Positions 40,621-53,112 are shown, numbered from the stretch's first letter. The stretch is 64,000 nt of DNA from Bombus terrestris (GCF_910591885.1 NC_063280.1:4216001-4280000), one strand, 5' to 3'. Made by a program: numbers and translations. Notes: generated from the letters alone by a model not told the origin.

Positions 40621-41456
40621 CGTAACAGACAGGGGAAACAAAGGAGAGGCAAGAAAAGTTAGCAGCAGGTGACTGGTTCGCAACGCAGACGTTTCGTCGC
40701 GGGATTCAATTTTAATCGGGGCTTCCCTTTTTATATCGATCTTTTACACGAATCACGGTAAAATGTTGCGAGCGAACAAGAAAAGGAAATCAGATCAACA
40801 ATGGATATCGAACACGATGAAGATGTTTGGTATCTAGAATGGCAAATTCAAGGCTGAAGGTGGAGGAGGAATACGAAGCAGCTGATCGACAGAGACGTGT
40901 CACGCGCTTAGAGAAACACTTGATCGCAATCGAGGCTAATTTTCACGGTAACTGGATTAACAGCACAAAAGGGCGATCGGCCACGTTCTTTCGAAGAACC
41001 AGTGTTCTTTTCGAGAAATGACTTCGAATATGTTATATGACCTAGAGTAGAATAAATGGAAAGTAAAAATATGGGAAAAAGGACAAAAGAAGAAAAAACG
41101 ATGTAGAAAAGTAAGATAATGAAAGGAAGACGAAGAACGAATGAAACGTATCCAATTATATATCTTTGATTCTTTTTTTATTTTTTCTTTCTTTTTTGTT
41201 ATTTTTAGGAAAAGGTCTCGTATTCTGGTAGAGTCGTAATCGTATTTAGCTAGTCCATGCCTAGACGCGATAGATAATTTTTTTCTTCGCAATATTTTAA
41301 CACACGGCACACGGAGTTGCAAACATGTACGCTGATAGCACGTGCGCGCTTGCTATGATCCATTTTTGTACAAAGCTGGGTCAATTTTGTAACTATGAGA
41401 GTCGATCTGCCGTTTATTTTTCCGCACGTTCTCCTTTTTGTAACACGTGTACCCCA

Positions 41457-41480
41457 TTGTTGTTGTTGTTGTTGTTGTTG
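41457..41480. repeat. (TTG)8 microsatellite
   Basis: Eight TTG triplets downstream of Tet. Confidence 0.95.
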
Positions 41481-41835
41481 CATCATCATACACATACATG
41501 TGCATCATGCAGGACCAAAATCGTCCTTAATTCTAATTCGATTAATCGGCGCCATCGTAGTAGATTTTTATCCAACATCATCCAGCCCATAAATCATCTA
41601 AAACGCCCACAAATCATAACTCCAAAAAATCGAACGACGATATGCATATATAGTTTCGGGTGGATCCTTTGTAAAAGTCGTCTGGATAATCTTCGATGCT
41701 CCACATGGAAAAACGGAGCTCACACATAGACACGTTACACACGTACACGCGTATAATACATATACTGACACGAAAATGATCTCAAGTTTTTAAGCTAATT
41801 AATTAAACGGTAAATATCAACGTTTAATGTATTTC

Positions 41836-41839
41836 TTTT

Positions 41840-41880
<41 letters not shown>
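41836..41880. repeat. (CT)n microsatellite
   Basis: A CT dinucleotide run of about 35 bases with TTCTC edges. Confidence 0.95.
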
Positions 41881-41884
<4 letters not shown>

Positions 41885-42112
41885 TCTCTTAAATTTCTCT
41901 CTTTCTTTTGCACATATTATCTAAAACCTTTCTTTCTCTCGTTTTCTCTCTTTTCGTTCGTCTATTGTACATTGTGCTTGTTAATCATCGTATTTATTTC
42001 GTAATTCACTTGCACGTGCTTGCATCCGTAGCTCTATCCTATTAAATCGATTACGTAAAAAAGATTCAAGAGCAAGAACGATGTGACGAGGAGGCACACA
42101 CAGGCGATTCGA

Positions 42113-42200
42113 TAATATAATATGTATATATAATATATGTGTATAATATATATATATTATATATATTATATATATATATATATTATACATATATATACAA
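42113..42200. repeat. (TA)n-rich tract
   Basis: Almost uninterrupted TA dinucleotides with small variants. It is self-complementary and will fold on itself. A shorter TA run lies at about 42510-42535. Confidence 0.95.
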
Positions 42201-42863
42201 TAATTGCTATAATATTAATATCGAATTCTCGGGTCGGTTCAGTACAAACACACACAAATATACACATCATATACACATGAGAGAATCGTGAGATAATTTT
42301 TTAATATAGAATATCGAACTGTGAGGGGGAGAGAAATGCGTCGGTCGTCGTGGTGCCATTTCCTTCGTCAGCTACGTTCTTCCCATTGTTTCTTTTTTGT
42401 TCTCTCTGTTTTTTTTTTTTTTTTATTCATTCTCCAAGCCCTTTAGAGTCTATAATCGCGATTCCAGGTCCACGATCAAATCTATGGATCTCGGGTATCC
42501 TGATTTATGTTATAGATATATATATATATATATATAAGCCTTTCGAGAGGCGATCTTCTCGAGCGAGGAAGACACGCGCACAGAGATCCAATTGTTTCGC
42601 GGTAGATCACAGCGGCCAGCCGGCGAGGTTCGACGTTATTTAACGAGTGCCAGTGTTGGAAGATGAGCCAGAGAGTCAGAAAATGAAAAAAGAACAAAAA
42701 AAAAAAAGAAAGAGTAAAAACCGGGAGCATCCGTATTAATCGTACGCGTCGTTCGAACGATCCCTATGTTTTCTTACATAGACCAGCTACATTTGGCGTA
42801 GCTACCTCGAAACATCCTTCGCCACTTCCGGCTAGATCCACTGCTTTTCCTTCAATCGTATTG

Positions 42864-42882
42864 TTTTTTTTTTTTTTTTTTT
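42864..42882. repeat. Poly-T run
   Basis: A run of 19 T. Similar T runs occur near 42410 and 43870. Confidence 0.9.
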
Positions 42883-42985
42883 AACTCATTCATCGATCGT
42901 TTGTGACTCGATCGATGAATACCAAAATCAAAAAAAGAAAAGAATCGTGGTATCGAACGAAGGGAAGGAGAAGGCAGAGGTGGAA

Positions 42986-43149
42986 AGGAGAATTCAGACG
43001 ATCAATATTATTGTCAATATTATTGTCAATATTTAAGGTTCTTAACATTGTATTGACAATATATATTGATCATCTAGAGGATCTTGTACGTACAATAATG
43101 TTGAGAACCCGAAATATTGACAGCAATATTGATCGTCTAAACGCTCCTG
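42986..43149 (+). repeat. Imperfect hairpin with ~65-base arms downstream of Tet
   Basis: The left arm reads AGGAG..AGACGATCAATATT, a 12-base unit ATTGTCAATATT, ATTGTCAATATTTAAGGTTC, then TTAACATTGTA. The right arm, TACAATAATGTTGAGAACCC then GAAATATTGACAGCAATATT then GATCGTCT..CTCCT, is its near-complete reverse complement. The left arm has one extra copy of the 12-base unit. The loop region (about 43055-43090) contains a further TATTGACAATATATATTGAT, which can also pair with the left arm. The pairing is imperfect in a pre-miRNA-like way, but the arms are longer than usual. It could be a long stem-loop in a Tet transcript or a MITE remnant. Confidence 0.65.
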
Positions 43150-43260
43150 AAGAGGTCTTTTTAATTGAAAAGAAATAGCTAAAATCGAGGGATATTTTGC
43201 TCGATGATAAGACCGAGGATGAATCATGATCACGTGTTAGTTTTGTTTAATTGGTTCATT

Positions 43261-43310
43261 GAATCGAAACAATCGATCGATCGGTTTCTTGCCTTTCGAA
43301 GTTTCGATTC
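43261..43310. repeat. Short inverted repeat
   Basis: GAATCGAAAC at 43261-43270 and its exact reverse complement GTTTCGATTC at 43301-43310 flank a 30-base loop containing CGATCGATCG. Confidence 0.6.
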
Positions 43311-46031
43311 ACGACCACGCTAACGCGTAAGCGTATGCGTGGGGAAGAAATCGAAAAGAGAATCGAATAGAAAAAGGAAAATCATGGTTGTTCGTGGAAA
43401 ATCGATGGGTCTGCACGATAATCGACAGAGAGGCGCTACTATTGTAAGAAGAAGGGTGGTGAAAAAACGCGTCCAATCCTCGCCCATCGAAGTATTATAA
43501 GAATCATTAATATATTATCATTCATTATTATCATAATGTAGTAGTAATAATAATTATTAGCGGCAAACAGTAATAATTAGTAATATAATCTAATTTAATC
43601 CGACTATTTATTAATTAAGTTTTGACAAAACGCGTTGGTCTATTATATTTTTATTATTATATTTTTTGCTGTACTATCTTCCTTTTTTCTCCTTATCTTT
43701 TCCTTTCCTCTCTTTTTCTTCGGTTTAATTCTTGTTTCGTAACATTGAACGATCGAGTTCAAGTCGAGAGTACGCACCAAGCCTTTCCACTTATTTCCCA
43801 TTTTCTTTTCTTCTTTTAATTTTGTGTTCTCGCTTATATTCTCTCTCTTTTCCTCTCTGTTTTCTTTTCTTTTTTTTTTTTTTTTGTAAAATTGTTTAGC
43901 ACGAGCGTGAAACAATATCGTCGATAACACACTCGTACCTTTTTAAAACGCTAGTCGTCCCTTTCGTTTTCTAAATTTCTTTCCTTAATCGAGTCTTCTT
44001 TTTTCTCGTTTTATATCTCGGTATCGTCCTTCGTTTTACCGTACGACGAACTTTTATTCGCTAAGAGCATAATCGTTCCTCCATTTTTAACGCGCGACTC
44101 CGCAGTCTCTACGTTCTAAAGTAGATGATATCAAATAAATAAACGGTGAATAAAAATCGACTATTTTTCTATTAGACGAGTACCATTTTTCGATTAGGTT
44201 TTCTAATACCGAGAATCGATCTCAGCCAGTCAATTAAACATCTAACAAACAAAAAAAAAACTCACAAAACCAAAATAAAGAAATAAAAGTTCACGCTGAA
44301 ATCGCAAAATACATTTCTATTTTTTTAACCGTTTTGAAAGATCGTCCTATAAAGAAAGGAAACAAAAATGTAAGCTTGGTTAGTCATCCAGTTCTTTCTT
44401 CTTTGCAAGCAAATGTTTCGATCACAACACTCTTCTTGTTTCTTACGAACGATTTGCTAACGACGAATGTTTCTGCTCGATCGTGAAGCGTCTTCGGCTA
44501 TGACTTCACCCCATGTCGATCTTCATCGAAGACTATTCACGTTCGATTTCGTAGAAATGGTTCTCTGCTTTCGAACGCTCATGCGACGGTTACAATGAAA
44601 TTAAAACGATACAAATAAGAGGAAACGCACGGTGAAACCAGAAAAATGATTGGACGAGAAAAGAATGTTTTTATGAGATTTATTACACACTCTCGATCGT
44701 AATCTATCGATTTCGTATAGATCTATTATCGACAACTATTCGTACTTTTTACAATTTGTTGAATTAGGTATTTTAAAATAGATGAATTTTAGAGATAATG
44801 AAATGAAGAATCAAAACGGAACCAGTGATTATAATAATCTTTTTTAGATTCGATTTATCATCGATGTTAATTCTGTCTCAATTTTACAAACAATGAAGAA
44901 ACGATACGTTTACTTATTTTATTATTATATATGTCTCAGAGCGATCGTCAGCCGTGGACGGATCGTCGTTTGAAACGCTCCTGTTCCTTTCACATTCGCA
45001 CACGTTTCTTTCCTCGATCGCGATCCATGGATCCGCTTAGAATGATCCGCGCGAGGCACACAGGCAAGGTTTTTCTCTCGTCGACTTCCGAATGATTCTC
45101 AGTTGCGTGCGTGAGTACAATGTTAAGGAATGTTTGAGAAAAAGAAACTAAATAAGAAAAGGAACAAAAGGAAAAACGAAGAGAAGAACAGGTTTCGTCG
45201 CAGGATTTTTCGAAAGGAATATTTTCATAAAAATCATACGACGAACCGGTTGAACTTCCAGTTACGATCGATAAACAGAACAAACGTAACAGGACAGGAC
45301 GAAACGGAACAGAAGTGAAAAGGGAAAATCGGCTAGTTATCGTTGCTGTTCTTTTCTTTTTTGTATAGGATGCGTGGAAAAAATTGTATCGTCACGATGC
45401 CAAAATAGTATTAAATATTTGCGGTAATAATTAAGGCGTAAGAAGAGGAATCGCTAGCTGTTGTACTCGATGATGATTGTCGTGTGTAGCGAGAGCAGGA
45501 AGAAAATGAATGTGACGCACGCGAACGAGTTTTATTGCCAATACTGTACCTTTTTCCTCTCGAAAGGAAGATCGGAAGTTGGATGAGAAAATCGATTTTA
45601 GCGTCGATCAGGGCATGATTCGATAACGTGATTGTACGAACGAGGTGGAATGAGAGCAGGAAAAAAAGGAAGGATGAAAGAAAGAAAGAAAAAGGTTGAA
45701 AACTGTATTTTTTCTTCCAATACCAAAAAGATGCCATTTTGTTTTGTATGAAAAAACCTATAAAAAAACTCGTAAAAAAAAAAATATATAAAAGGAAGAA
45801 GGAGAAGTAAATGAAACGAAGGAGATATGGTGAGAATGTGTAGGAATTAAATATAGGAGGAAGTTTGGGGAGGAGTTGAAGCCAGGCGGGGTTGAACAAA
45901 TTTTTTAAATAGTTTGTAGCGAGCGTAATATAACAATTGTAATAACAGATTGCAGAACAAATTACAAAGATGCAAAACAGATAAATATTTACGCAACAAA
46001 TATACTTGATGTATATCTGTCTCGTGAGATG

Positions 46032-46051
46032 AATAATAATAATGATAATAC

Positions 46052-46108
<57 letters not shown>

Positions 46109-46131
46109 TAATAATAATAATAATAATAATA
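46032..46131. repeat. (AAT)n microsatellite, ~100 bp
   Basis: Thirty or so AAT triplets with rare substitutions. On the - strand it creates a poly-Ile or poly-Leu frame that is not a gene. Confidence 0.95.
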
Positions 46132-47246
46132 AAGTAAAAAAAATAAAAAAGAACAAAAAAGTAATGAAACCACTTGTCCGCCTTATGAAGCCAGAATAAT
46201 ACAATAGGTGATCGATCGATAAGAATTGACAAAACAAAATAAAAAAAGTAAAGTAAATTAAAAGTAACAGGTTAATTAACGGTAAGTGCGAAAATCGCGA
46301 AACGCTTGTCACATATTTATGTTTACCTCTTAAATATGTATATGTATATATTTAAGGAAACTTGTATGTACATACAAGCTCGTATATACATACAGAGTGT
46401 GTTACACCGTTAGAAACAAATAAATAAATAAAATCGAGTAGAGAATCAGAAAAAGAGAGACAGGTAAAAAATGAGGGAATGATAAAAAAAGCGTTGCTCG
46501 CAATTTTTGCACTTAGGTACCAAAACAATATTCCCTGGATCCCCCGAAATAGGGCATACGAATATAGCGCTACGTATACACCGGTTACATATGTGTACAT
46601 ATATTTTTGGATAAAGAACCCAGAAGAAAAAAAAAAGTTTTAAATCGAAATTCGGACCGCGACGCAAATCATGAAGTTGTTTCGATGGATCGTTTCTCGA
46701 CGCGATGATCGTTTACGAACGAACAAATATTCAAAACGGAAAACGAATAAACAAAAAAAGTAAGAGTTGAAGATTGCATGGTATAAAAAAAATTGAAACG
46801 AGTAAAAAAAGTACTATGATGATGATTCTTTTCTGTTTCTTTTCATAATTTTCCGTGAAATCGATTCGATTATTGGTATCATATTATTCGCGATCGTATT
46901 CGTTAAACGATCTATGACGAGAAAAATTGTCTCCTTCAATCGTGATTGCAGATAGTGCATCGAGAATAAACGAAATGAAAATGGAATAGGTATCACGAAA
47001 AAAGATACGAGACAAAGATATAATTAAAAGATAATAAAGCATAATGGAATGGGGGAGACCCGAAGTGATCTATCGAAAAAACATTCCCCATGCATCCGGT
47101 CCAAAAAAATGTATTTATGAATATTTATTTACGCGAGACTAAATGAGATGGAAAAAAGAGGAAAATGATGAATGAAAGAAAATCTAATATATTGACGATT
47201 TAATAAAATAGATGGTCATAAGTTTAAGATGTAAGTTTTATAATGA

Positions 47247-47300
47247 ATATATATATTATATATATATATATATATAAATCTACATATATATATATATATT
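47247..47300. repeat. (TA)n-rich tract
   Basis: TA dinucleotide runs interrupted by AAATCTAC. Confidence 0.9.
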
Positions 47301-47599
47301 TACTTGTAAAGCGTTTTATTGCCTTTCGCCAAGTTCGATCGCGCCAAAAAGAGCCGAACGAGCGGAAGGGATAGCGAAGCAATGGTGGTCGAAAGAAATG
47401 AGGAAAAACTCATTCTCGATTCAAAAAAAAAATTTAAAAGAATAAGAAAACGTGGTAATTAAAAAATTATCTGTCAACAATGAACGTGAGCAAATGAAAC
47501 GAACGTGAATATCCGCGAAGATAAAGTAATTAATTAATTAATTACGTCAGAGAGTGATCTTCGTTTTTTGTCGTACCATCGTGAACGTTGACGATGTAA

Positions 47600-47641
47600 C
47601 TTATTATTATTACTATTATTATCATATTACTATTATTATTA
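47600..47641. repeat. (ATT)n microsatellite
   Basis: ATT triplets with single CTA/CAT interruptions. Confidence 0.9.
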
Positions 47642-48339
47642 CGTATTGTATTTTTTTTTCTTATTTCTGTTTCCAGTCCATGTTTTTTAATTCTCAATAT
47701 TACTTTTAGAACAAGCGACAACAAAAAAGAGAAATGTGACAAACGATAAAAAAAAGATCGAAGCATTGATCGCCGTGCATTTCTATTCCGATCGATCAAC
47801 TGAAACGCGAAATACGTGACGAAATGCACGTGGATCAATTACGTAACAACAAAACACTAACATACAAAAGAAAAAAACGAAAGGAAAAAAACAAAATCAC
47901 GGGTGTGCTTTTGAGCGATGAGAAATCAGACGTACACACGTATACACAGTACGCACACGTACAAATAAGAGGAAAAGACACACAGAGACACGGATACACA
48001 CGTACAAACACATACATACACACCGTATGCTTAGAGTTTAGTAGCGATTTATAGACGATAAGCGATAGAGTAATTTAAACTGATCATTGCTATCGATGAC
48101 TATTATTGACATAAGAGTACATTTAGACGAAAAATATGTTATTAAGTAAGATGTAATTGTCCTTTGTGAATATACATAAGAGAGAAATGAGAAATACAAG
48201 AAACTTTTATGATAAAAAGAGGACTTGATCATTTTTCGTATTTCGTGTAACCATTCGTCGAGAAACGAAATAAGACAGAATGAATGCAAAATGAAAAAAA
48301 GAAGGAAAAGAATTATTTTAATGTTTTCGCGCGTAGTTA

Positions 48340-48399
48340 AATGATCAACAACATGTACACATATTTTTGGACAGTTCTGTTGATCATTCGTGTACATGT
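48340..48399. repeat. Two interleaved perfect inverted repeats
   Basis: AATGATCAACA (48340-48350) pairs over 11 bases with TGTTGATCATT (48378-48388). ACATGTACAC (48351-48360) pairs over 10 bases with GTGTACATGT (48390-48399). The order is A, B, A', B', so the two stem-loops overlap and cannot both form easily: only one base separates A' from B' and none separates A from B. Confidence 0.75.
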
Positions 48400-49643
48400 T
48401 TAGGAGATATTATAAAAGCATTGAGAAGAGTCCATCCTACAGATACGTGTGAATGTAATAAATTTATAATGAATTTCTTTTACATACGATACGTGCCGAT
48501 CATTAAATTGATATAAAAGATCATTTCAAACGATGTATAAGAACGATGACAATTTAGTTGAATCCGCGGTAAAAAAAAAGACCAGATATCGATCGATATT
48601 TCTCTCATCAATGTTAAATGTTCATTTGATTGATTGAGATTAATATAATCGATCAATTTGCTTCGATGCATCCATGGAATCAGATACTTGTATTCGCTCA
48701 CATATAACTCATCGCATGTCATTTTCTACACGATCATTTCTCTTATTTATTGTAATAAAATTGCTTTTTCCATATAGTAAAGAATATGTAGAAGTTGGAA
48801 AAAAATTCGCTACGCAGATTCGATAAACAGAAGCATTAATCATGCATATCATGGTACAATAAAAATGTTATGTATTTAACACAAGTGTTAAATGAATTGT
48901 ACTCACCGAATGACCCTATTCTCTCTAGACTCTTAAATTGATTGATTTGTGATAGCAAAGTGATTTAATTTTCAAAGCGTTTATCGCGTTTAGAGAACGT
49001 TCAAACTTTTTAACTGAACACGACTATTTTCCGATCACATAAATCGATCAATTAAATCGATCATTACAGTATTACTGCTAGTTTCCCGATAGTAGCCGAA
49101 ATTCAACAATTTGAGTTTTTCTATATGAAAACCACTCCTCTAATAGATGTATTGATAGTGTTAAATATCAATGATTATAAATACTGTCGAGATTTTTTTA
49201 ACATTGTAACTAACACTTCTACTTACAAACACGCGTCAACAAAATACAGACTTTGCTAATCAAAACAATTTAATTACACTTACATCAAATACTTTTCGTT
49301 AAATTAACACTATGTGAAACTGCTAAATATTCGAACTATCCATATCTACAGAAAGCGAAATGAAAATTTAGCGGTAAATTAGAAAGCTATATTATACATA
49401 ATTTAATATTTTATGTTTCATTTACCATCTGATGAAAAGCGTGAAATTGAAGATGGTGAGCCATATTTTCAATATATACATACATTCATTGAATGTACCC
49501 GTTTAAGAATAAGGTCGCAATATTGATTTCAATTTTGATGTCAAGCATTGTAAAATACGTTGAGTTCGTCTTACAACAAATTTCCACGTTATCAATAGAT
49601 GTCAGAAGTACAATACACATTATATAAATTTCATGGAATTTGT

Positions 49644-49649
49644 TTTATT
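49644..49649 (-). promoter_or_regulatory. SRA1: Candidate polyadenylation signal of SRA1
   Basis: AATAAA on the - strand, about 160 bases after the SRA1 stop codon. Confidence 0.45.
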
Positions 49650-49810
49650 ATAATAAAATTTGTTACATTCATAATATCAATAGTTTCTTTTTGCTGTGCA
49701 CTTTTTAATAACATCAATTAATATATAAACTTATAAGCGAAAAGATAATGTCAATAACTATCACAAAACAGTTACTGCAAGCAAATATTATATATTCAAG
49801 GAATCATCAT

Positions 49811-50707
49811 TTACTTATTTTCTCCAGTAGATAATAAATGTAATTCAGGGCCTTGAGATTGTGTTACATTTGAATTTTTCATTTTGGTTTCCAATTCTAA
49901 AATAATATGCCTAATTCCAGGCATCCATGCACTACACAGACTAGCATGTTCCATCATTAATGAAACATGTATCTCATCAGCTTTTTTAATATTTCCCTCT
50001 CGTAAAGCTGGAAACAAATTTTCCATTGATCTTCTACCACTAGAAAAAATAATGCATTTAAGGAATAATTAGCCACAAAACTAACCTGTAGACAAATCTA
50101 AAACATTCTTGTATATCACATTGTTTAATTTATCTTCAAGCCATACAGTTTTCAATATGTCTAATCTCTTCTTTACCTCCTTAATTCTACCATTTTCCAA
50201 TATATGCTCACTAATTACTGTTTCCAAATTTTTCAAAACGTTGTTTAAGGCTTCCTCTTTATCAATCACTATATTCTTTCCTTCTACATTTTTGTTTGAA
50301 GGACATAACAATGGAGGATGTGGAGCTGTTAATTGATCAGTCCTACCCTGTACATGTGGTGGCATGTTTAATGGCTTGTTTATAGAAGATTGTTTATCTA
50401 CAGCTTGTATAGATCCCATTGGAAATGCTACCCTCTTGTTCAATACTCGCTTAGTAGGTGTTGTAGAACTTTGTCCAGTACAATATATCCATTTCGGAGG
50501 ATCGTTCCATCCAGGGTCATGACCTAATAAAACTTTTTGCATAGAGCGGTTCTGATCTGCAAAATAAAATTACATAAAGATAATGAGACATATTACTAAA
50601 CATATTTCTGTATCATACACATTATTATTGTTTATATTAAATATTACAGAGAAATAACTAAATACATATGTCAAAGTATCTATATTACTTGTTTCCTTTT
50701 CGCTCAT
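49811..50707 (-). CDS. SRA1: Steroid receptor RNA activator protein (SRA1) homologue
   Basis: Three exons on the - strand: 50707-50689 (19 bases from the ATG), 50556-50086 and 50007-49811. They give 228 residues starting MSEKETNQNRSMQKVLLGHD. The family signature PGWNDPPKW lies near the N terminus, and a helical SRA1 domain fills the C-terminal half (LKNLETVISEHI, VKKRLDILKTVW, REGNIKKADEIHVSLMMEHA, WMPGIRHIILELE). In vertebrates the locus yields both a nuclear-receptor co-activating RNA and this protein; its cellular role in insects is unclear. The third-exon acceptor is TTTGTTTCCAG at 50008: joining DLST to ALREGN keeps the frame and matches the family, whereas the upstream CTAG at 50040 would shift it. 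Sec31 carries a related C-terminal domain, but the short length and PGWNDPP motif favour SRA1. Confidence 0.88.
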
Positions 50708-51368
50708 CTGTGATTGTAATGTTATGGAATTCTATATTGAAGGAAATGTCAAAAGAAAACGATAAATAGAGTAGAACTGATTTAGGATTAGTATTAACGT
50801 TAAATTTGATAAGCACACTTATAAACTGTTATAAGCGTATTTACTTATACAGTATGATCGTAAACATATTAACGTTGAATAAGTATAAAATAGACTTGAT
50901 GATATGACATTATATGAGATTTTATATCAAACGTTCTGTAATACCGACTTCGAAAAAATCCTGTGGAAACTTCCCTCACCCTGCCACCAGGGGTCTACAG
51001 CAATAGTGAGCAATTTGGTTAGTTTTTCAAACTTTAATATATCAAAAAGTGCTTTTTACATGAGTAAAATGTTACAAAAGAAATGTCGCAAAGCATTATA
51101 AATATTTTTAATTTTATCTTAGGATTAGACCTACCTTTAATTTAACAAAAACTCCAGAAAACTTCATCTTTTCCATTCTGCGATTCGCCTAAAGCTAAAC
51201 CGATGAAGTTGTCGATGAAGAGCATTTTTTCTGATTTCGATGATTTTGGAACATGTCATAAGGTTCGACATTTTCAACAACTGTTATTTGTACATATAAC
51301 CGGTGGTTGTCTTTAGTTTTCGAATTCTATACAAAAATATCCCACCGCTCGGCCTTAGTTTTCAAGCT

Positions 51369-51442
51369 GAGTTGGGTTAACAGTACTATTAATTCAGCCG
51401 CCTCACAACAGCCGGATTAATACTGATACTATAACCCAACTT
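51369..51442. repeat. Imperfect 74-base hairpin
   Basis: GTTGGGTTA at 51371-51379 pairs with TATAACCCAAC near 51432-51440. Inside, AGTA pairs with TACT and ATTAAT with ATTAAT, and CCG faces CGG around a CCTCACAACA loop. The size resembles a pre-miRNA or a tiny MITE with GTTGGGTT ends. Confidence 0.5.
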
Positions 51443-52689
51443 AATTTATGTTGTTTGAGTTAGGGTTAGATTTAACTCTAGTGGGCAATTCGTGAAATAA
51501 AAATGACGAGGTTTTTTGAGATTTTCCCTAGAGTGAGGTTAATTTTAGGTTTAGTTCTAAAGTAAAATTGAAAATATCTATGAACTCTATATTATGTAAA
51601 TCTAAGTTTATTTAAACAACATTCTTTTGTACTATATGAAATACTGCATCTTTATTTTAAATGCGTTGGAAAAGTTTATGAAAAAAGTAGTTTAATTTAC
51701 ATCTTTTACTTTCAATATCTGGTGGCATTAAATGTAAAAATCTAATAAATCGATCATAGCGTTATGACTAACGGCCAATGTATAAACTACACCTTTGGAA
51801 CCTTTTTTAATTTATTTATTATTATTACAATATTATTATTACAATATCTTTTCATTATTCATTATTATTATAATATTTTAATATATACATATAAACATCT
51901 ACTTATGCTTAATATTACTTAGGATATATTGCTTTATATACATATACGTACATACATATAAAACGCAAAGTATTTTTATGTTTGTTCGCTTATAACTAAA
52001 GAGCTACCGATCCAATTTAGATTGCGTTTGCAGCATTTGATAAAGAATGTGATTTAGTCGAAATGGCACTATTTATTATCTCAAGTCTCCAAGCGATAAA
52101 AGAAAACACCAAAAAATTTAGAATGAATAAGTTACACATTCATTGGTGACGCAACGGCAAGGGATAGCCCGAACAGACCGATCGTCATTCTTCGGCTGTA
52201 CTCGGAATAGGTTCGAATGTTGTATGCGATAGTAGGGAACATGAGACACGTCTTACGTGCTTACATCTTGCAACTAGGATAAAAATAATCACAGTCTTAT
52301 TTTCGCCGGAACGGGCATTCATAATAATTTTTATTAAAATACATAATTCTTATGCTTCTTTATTTATTATATATATAAACAAGGCCCAAGGACAAGCATT
52401 AAAATACTCAGCTGTAGGTTCACGGTACAAACGTTTCTCTCGCGGCCAACTCTAAGAAGCCTATTTATGATTCAATAATGTGAATAATCTGACGCTGTTG
52501 CTTGAAGACAACGCGACAAAAAAGATTGTATATAAAGAAATATTTTAATATGATTATTAAATACATAATTTCCTTTAAATAATTCTTATCTATTTTCTTT
52601 TCGTTTTGACTTATTTTTTGCAATATTAACATCTATCTAAAAATTCAATTACTAAAGACATATATCTGGATAAGGACAGATATATTTGT

Positions 52690-52757
52690 ATTATAATATA
52701 TATAATATATATATTATATTATATATTTTATATTATATAATATAATAATAATATATG
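52690..52757. repeat. (TA)n-rich tract
   Basis: About 68 bases of TATAATATAT-type sequence. Confidence 0.9.
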
Positions 52758-53112
52758 TAAATGATATCTCTCTGGCGATATTACAATATAACTTTGTTTG
52801 TTTAATTTATAAACATTACTTTTACGAAATTAATTTATTTTAATTTAATTTAATATAACATTATAATTATATTAATAATAAAAGTGTGTAGTATTTAATA
52901 CGAGCTAAATATCATTGATCAATTACAAAATAGTGATTGTATATCTACTGTTGCTACTCATAAATCGAGTGTTGTAAAGCTCCTAGTTAATTATTCAATA
53001 TCAACTAACATGCAAGTGAAACTATTGATAAGTTTAATACGCTAATGTAATATAATGCGGATTACGATTTCAATCTATTTAGTTGAAACTTTTACCGCGA
53101 AGAAACATAATC

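Larger units (their letters stand above)
40214..49640 (+). other. Tet 3' UTR and downstream low-complexity region
   Basis: No open frame here resembles a protein. Overlapping AATAAA signals at 40608-40613 and 40615-40620, about 395 bases after the stop, could end a short Tet transcript. The following 8-9 kb is unusually rich in T runs, A runs and microsatellites and lacks splice-consistent exons. This is compatible with a long alternative 3' UTR or with intergenic DNA; the sequence alone does not decide. Foldbacks at 42986-43149, 43261-43310 and 48340-48399 lie inside. Confidence 0.5.
50708..53112. other. Intergenic region between SRA1 and the gustatory receptor
   Basis: AT-rich, with no supported gene. 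The SRA1 promoter should lie just after 50707, because that gene runs leftward. An imperfect hairpin sits at 51369-51442 and TA/ATT-rich tracts at about 51810-51885 and 52690-52757. Small open frames (for example near 50904-51101) have no family resemblance. Confidence 0.6.

Noticed and set aside
45411..46232. 273-codon frame on the - strand
   Set aside because: It is driven by the (AAT)n microsatellite (poly-Ile) and T-rich DNA, with no domain and no splice context.
48340..48399. A classical H-type pseudoknot
   Set aside because: Linkers of zero and one base cannot span 10-11-bp stems, so alternative hairpins are the better reading.
49811..50026. Reading the last SRA1 exon from the CTAG acceptor at 50040 with an ATG at 50026
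   Set aside because: That junction breaks the frame with exon 2. The acceptor at 50008 joins DLST to ALREGN in frame and restores the family pattern.
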